From: JACADW01 sp963747985
GTDB lineage: Bacteria; Acidobacteriota; UBA6911
DNA: 64,000 nt
Assembly (NCBI GenBank): GCA_963747985.1
Contig: CAVVHG010000006.1
Location: 1-64,000 of the forward strand
Direction: 5' to 3'
The notes under the pieces are model-generated. The model worked only from the letters and a program-made list of their open reading frames with translations, ran no database searches and was not told the origin of the DNA. The translations under genes and the position numbers were made by a program. This document shows positions 60,509-64,000 of this stretch, in pieces (position 1 is the stretch's first letter; each line of letters starts with the position of its first letter).

Positions 60509-60879
60509 AGTGATCTCCTCTCCCTATGGATCCCGATGGATCCTGCTCTGCCGGGAGCGAAACAGGTGAAGCTTCCGCCTTGCAGGGCTCGCTGGAGGCC
60601 CGTCCTGTCTTCTCCCGGCTTCCTATTTGACTTGAAACGTTGACCTCACCCGAGAGGTCCGGCGACTTCGGATCGCCACGACGGGAAATTTACCACGACA
60701 AGGGGGACAGTCACCAGTGTTCCCAGTATATTGGTTCTATTCTTGGGGGACATTGGTGACTGTCCCCCTTCGTCAAAACTCACTTTCGCTAAAAGACATC
60801 GATTGAGCTAGAATCGCTCCACGTCTTAAGGCGTCTTTGTTTCCACACGCAGGCAGTCTGGTTGGAGGATTGATTCCTC
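60509..60879. other. intergenic region with a long palindrome
   Basis: Apart from the REP-like palindrome at 60700-60770 and the promoter/SD (GGAGG around 60864) for the kinase gene, nothing is recognised. Confidence 0.55.
60700..60770. repeat. REP-like long palindrome
   Basis: The arms AAGGGGGACAGTCACCAGTG (60700-60719) and CATTGGTGACTGTCCCCCTT (60751-60770) pair at 19 of 20 positions. Inner TTCCCAG/CTTGGGGGA extends the stem. The GGGGACAGTCACC core is of the type seen beside RAYT (Y1 REP-associated) transposases, but no such gene is in the window. Confidence 0.75.
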
Positions 60880-63506
60880 ATGATCGGCAAGACGCTCGGC
60901 CATTATCAGATCACAGAAAAGCTTGGCGAAGGCGGGATGGGCGTGGTCTACAGAGCTCGCGACACGCACCTCGACCGCTTCGCGGCCGTGAAGGTTCTTC
61001 CTCCCGAGAAGGTATCAGATCCCGAGCGGAAGCGCCGGTTCATCCAGGAAGCCAGGGCGGCTTCGGCGCTCAATCACCCCAGCATCATCACGATCTACGA
61101 CATTGACCAGGCCGAAGGCATCGACTTCATTGCCATGGAGTACGTTGCCGGGAAGACTATGGATGAGTTGATTCCCCGCAAAGGAATGCGGCTCTCCCTC
61201 GCCCTGAAGTATGCTGTCCAGATAGCAGATGCTCTGGCCCGGGCGCATGGAGCGGGGATCATTCACCGTGACCTGAAGCCGTCGAACGTGATGGTGGACG
61301 AACACGGGCTGGTGAAGGTGCTGGATTTCGGTCTTGCCAAGCTGACGGAGGCTGCGGGGCCGGAAGCCGAGACCGCAGCGACACGCACCGGGGAGGGTAC
61401 GATCCTCGGAACTGCCGCCTACATGTCTCCTGAGCAGGCCGAGGGCAAACACATCGACACGCGCTCGGACATTTTCAGTTTCGGATCCATGCTCTATGAG
61501 ATGCTGACCGGACAACGGGCCTTCCGGGGCGACACGAGAGCATCGACGATCGCCTCGATTCTGCGGGAAGAGCCAAAGCCGGTCAGCCAGGTCGCTGAAG
61601 GACTGCCCCGGGACGCAGAGAAGATCGTCAGGCGCTGCCTTCGCAAAGATCCTGAGCATCGTTTCCAGACGATGGCGGATCTGAGAGTCGCGCTGGAAGA
61701 ACTCAAAGAAGAGTCTGATTCTGGGGTACTGGAGTCCACCGGCGGAGTAAAGCCAAAGCCGCGCCGCAAGTTCGTCTGGGCATTCGGTGCACTCGCAACG
61801 CTGGTAATCGCGACGGTTGGAGTCTGGTTCGTTCGATCACGGGTTGGTACGCAGGAAGCGCCGTTGACACCCGTACCTCTCACAAGCTATGCCGGCTCTG
61901 AATATGGCGCTTCGTTTTCGCCGGATGGAAGCCAGGTGGCATTTGGCTGGAATGGGGAAAAGGAGGACAACTGGGACATCTATATCAAACTGGTCGGCTC
62001 TGAACCGCCCTTTCGTCTCACAACCAACAAAGCAGACGAGGGATGGCCGGCATGGTCTCCGGACGGACGCCAGATTGCCTTCCTCCGCAATCTTGGGGCC
62101 GGCAAGGGAGCCGTGGTCTTGATCTCACCGCTGGGTGGCCCGGAACGGATCTTGACAGAGTGTCATTCCTTTGAGGCTGAATTCGTCACGGGTCCCTTCC
62201 TCTCCTGGTCCCCGGACGGCCGTGCGTTGGCTATCGTAGAAAAGACAAGTGTCGAGATTCTTCCCAGCCTTGCCCTGTATCTGGTGGAAACCGGGGAAAA
62301 ATACCCCTTGACGAAAACTACAAAGGATTTTCCTGCCGACAGTTGCCCCGCCTTCGTGCCGGACGGGCGATCGCTGGCTTTTTCCCGGTGGGTGGATTTG
62401 AATATTAGTGATCTCTATTTATTGATCCTCTCGCGTGACCTCAAACCCGTTGGGGAACCTCGGCGTCTTACATTCCAGAACTTGCCTATTGCAGGGATCG
62501 GCCTGGGTTTCAGATGGAAACGCGCTGGTGTATTCGGCTGGAGGAAATCTTTGGAGAGTCGCGGCATCTGGCTCCAGCCAGCCACAGAAGCTGGCTTCCA
62601 TTGGCCAGGGTGCGTACTCCCCTGCCATTTCCCACCGAGCTTCCCGGCTGGCCTACACACACTCGACATGGGATAACAATATCTGGCGCGTTGAGATCTC
62701 TTCATCGCAGGGGAAAGCTAATCCGCCGATGAAGTTTATCTCTTCGACTCGGAACGATTTCAACTCGCAGTACTCTCCTGATGGGAGAAAGATTTCCTTC
62801 AGTTCGGAACGTTCTGGAACTGAGGAGCTTTGGATCTGTGACGCGGATGGCTCTAATATGATCCAATTGACCCACTTTGGCAAAGGGATCGTAACCGACC
62901 AGCAATGGTCTCCGGACAGCAGTCGTTTGACGTTCTATTCTAGCGTTGAAGGGCATTCTGAAGTCTATGTCATCAATGCAAGCGGGGGGAAACCGCGGCG
63001 CTTGACCTTCTCGGCCGGATCGACAGATTCAAGCTGGTCAAAGGACGGGCAATGGATTTACTTCAGTTCAGTCGACACAGCTCGCATTCACAAGATGCCT
63101 GCAGAGGGAGGGGCAGCAGTACCCGTGAACGGCAATCTCTCCGGCTGGGATCCAACCGAATCAGCGGACGGTCGGTTCCTCTATTTCTTTGGAACAGGGG
63201 ACTAATTCGGGCTTATGGAGGACCACGGCAAAAGGGGAAGAACCCAGGAAGGTACTTGATTCTCCTAATAGCAGCATTGCATGTGCGTTTGAAGACGATG
63301 GGATCTACTTTCTCCCCGGGCCCGGTTCAGACAACAGCTACTCCATTCGGTTTTATGAACTGGCGACAGGAAATACCAAGACTGTTGCAGAGCTTGGCAA
63401 ACAGCCCTGTTGGACACTCACAGTCTCCCCGGATCGCCGCTGGGCCCTGTATACACAAACAGATCAAGCTGGCAGCGACCTGATGCTGGTGGAGAACTTC
63501 CGATGA
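60880..63506 (+). CDS. eukaryotic-type Ser/Thr kinase with TolB/PD40 propeller, two frame breaks
   Basis: ATG 60880. Kinase domain, residues 1-285: LGHYQITEKLGEGGMGVVYR, VKVLPPEKV catalytic Lys, GIIHRDLKPSNVMVDEHG, KVLDFGLAKL, GTAAYMSPEQAEG. A membrane helix (FVWAFGALATLVIATVGVWF) follows. The outer part contains propeller repeats with FSPDGSQVAF, WSPDGRQIAFLRN, WSPDGRALAIVEK, YSPDGRKISFSSERS and WSPDSSRLTFYSS. One extra base near 62500 and another near 63200 break the frame; the three frames join into one protein of about 875 residues ending LMLVENFR at 63506. Kinase-propeller receptors of this design are abundant in Acidobacteriota. The ligand is unknown. Confidence 0.85.
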
Positions 63507-64000
63507 TCGGCCAGACGGTTTCGCACTACAAGATTGTGGTGAAGCCTCGGCGGCGGGGGAATGGGTGTCGTTTACAAGGCCGAGGATACCAAGCTTGGCC
63601 GCGCCGTTGCCTTGAAGTTCCTGCCTGAAGAGTTGTCCAAAGACCGGCATGCGCTCGAGCGCTTCCAGCGGGAAGCCCGCGCCGCTTCGGCTTTGAATCA
63701 TCCCAACATCTGCACGATCTACGACATCGATGAGCATGAAGGCCGCCACTTCATCGCGATGGAGTATGCTCGAAGGCAAAACGCTGAAGCACCGCATTCA
63801 GGGAAAGCCGCTACGGAACGGACGAGATCCTCGACCTGGCGATCCAGATCGCCGACGGCCTGGATGCAGCTCACTCGAAGGGGATTATTCATCGGGACAT
63901 CAAACCGGCGAACATCTTCGTCACAGGTCGCGGGCAGGCCAAGATCCTCGACTTCGGCCTGGCAAAGCTCGCTCCGGAACGTCGTGCGGCAGGACACGGC
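63503..64000 (+). CDS. second Ser/Thr kinase, truncated by window end, several frame breaks
   Basis: ATG 63503 overlaps the previous stop (ATGA). With indels corrected near 63548, 63770 and 63820, the sequence reads as a kinase domain: HYKIV, GGGGMGVVYKAEDTKLGR, VALKFLPEELSKDRHALERF, HPNICTIYDIDEHEGRHFIA, EILDLAIQIADGLDAAHSKG, IIHRDIKPANIFVTGRGQAK, ILDFGLAKL. It is a close relative of the preceding kinase and presumably has the same architecture beyond the window. Three breaks in 300 nt point to poor sequence quality here. Confidence 0.75.

Noticed and set aside
1..64000. CRISPR array
   Set aside because: No regularly spaced short direct repeats were seen; the repeats present are dispersed singletons or palindromes.

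Overview
The window is a chromosomal segment of a GC-rich bacterium, most likely an uncultivated Acidobacteriota or a close relative. This is inferred, not proven. The grounds are eukaryotic-type Ser/Thr kinases fused to TolB-like propellers (60.9 kb to the end), many secreted hydrolases and Tat-exported Gfo/Idh oxidoreductases, and a secreted PPC/IPT protein. A selenocysteine tRNA shows that the cell uses, or once used, Sec. At least six genes carry single-base frame breaks whose reading frame resumes intact on the other side, often at short homopolymers. Residual sequencing indels are as likely as true pseudogenes.

Layout. 0-10 kb is an accessory region: a small exported protein, a GIY-YIG domain protein, a membrane glutaredoxin-like protein, an isoprenylcysteine-methyltransferase-like membrane protein, a GH26-like glycosidase, a HTH-nucleotidyltransferase, a tyrosine recombinase and small orphans. 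10.0-11.9 kb holds a ferredoxin-nitroreductase and an enoyl-CoA hydratase followed by a strong terminator. 12.3-14.2 kb is an ISAzo13-type insertion sequence whose transposase needs a -1 frameshift at an A8 run. 14.2-19.2 kb holds orphan genes, a CdiI-like fusion protein, and a phage-type DnaB with a DUF1376 remnant lying against tRNA-Sec (selC); tRNA-Ala(GGC) follows on the other strand. 20.5-30.3 kb holds a NapH-type ferredoxin membrane protein, an FMN alpha-hydroxyacid dehydrogenase, a secreted protein, a Crp/Fnr regulator, two gene fragments (radical SAM, acetamidase), a small exported protein and an MFS transporter.

30.6-41.1 kb is the most notable locus. It is a single-strand operon encoding a receiver protein with two Lrp/AsnC-like sensor domains, a NuoE-like subunit, a HydB/NuoF-like flavoprotein, a 1227-residue fusion (2Fe-2S ferredoxin + GltD/NfnB-like flavoprotein + ferredoxin + NuoG/formate-dehydrogenase-like domain without the catalytic Cys/Sec), a PAS histidine kinase, and an NtrC-like protein whose AAA+ domain has lost its Walker, GAFTGA and arginine-finger residues. 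A run of hairpins lies between the NuoE and NuoF genes. It looks like an NAD(P)H/ferredoxin redox machine wired to its own two-component signalling.

41.2-60.5 kb is a catabolic and secreted-enzyme block: two Gfo/Idh proteins, several exported esterases, an M64 metallopeptidase, an agarase-like glycosidase, a DUF362 protein, a CocE/NonD hydrolase, a proline iminopeptidase, an M20 peptidase and an MttB-family methyltransferase. Interspersed are four copies of a roughly 100-nt repeat ending in a terminator-like stem whose pairs covary, and several REP-like palindromes. The window ends in two tandem kinase genes, the last one truncated by the window edge.
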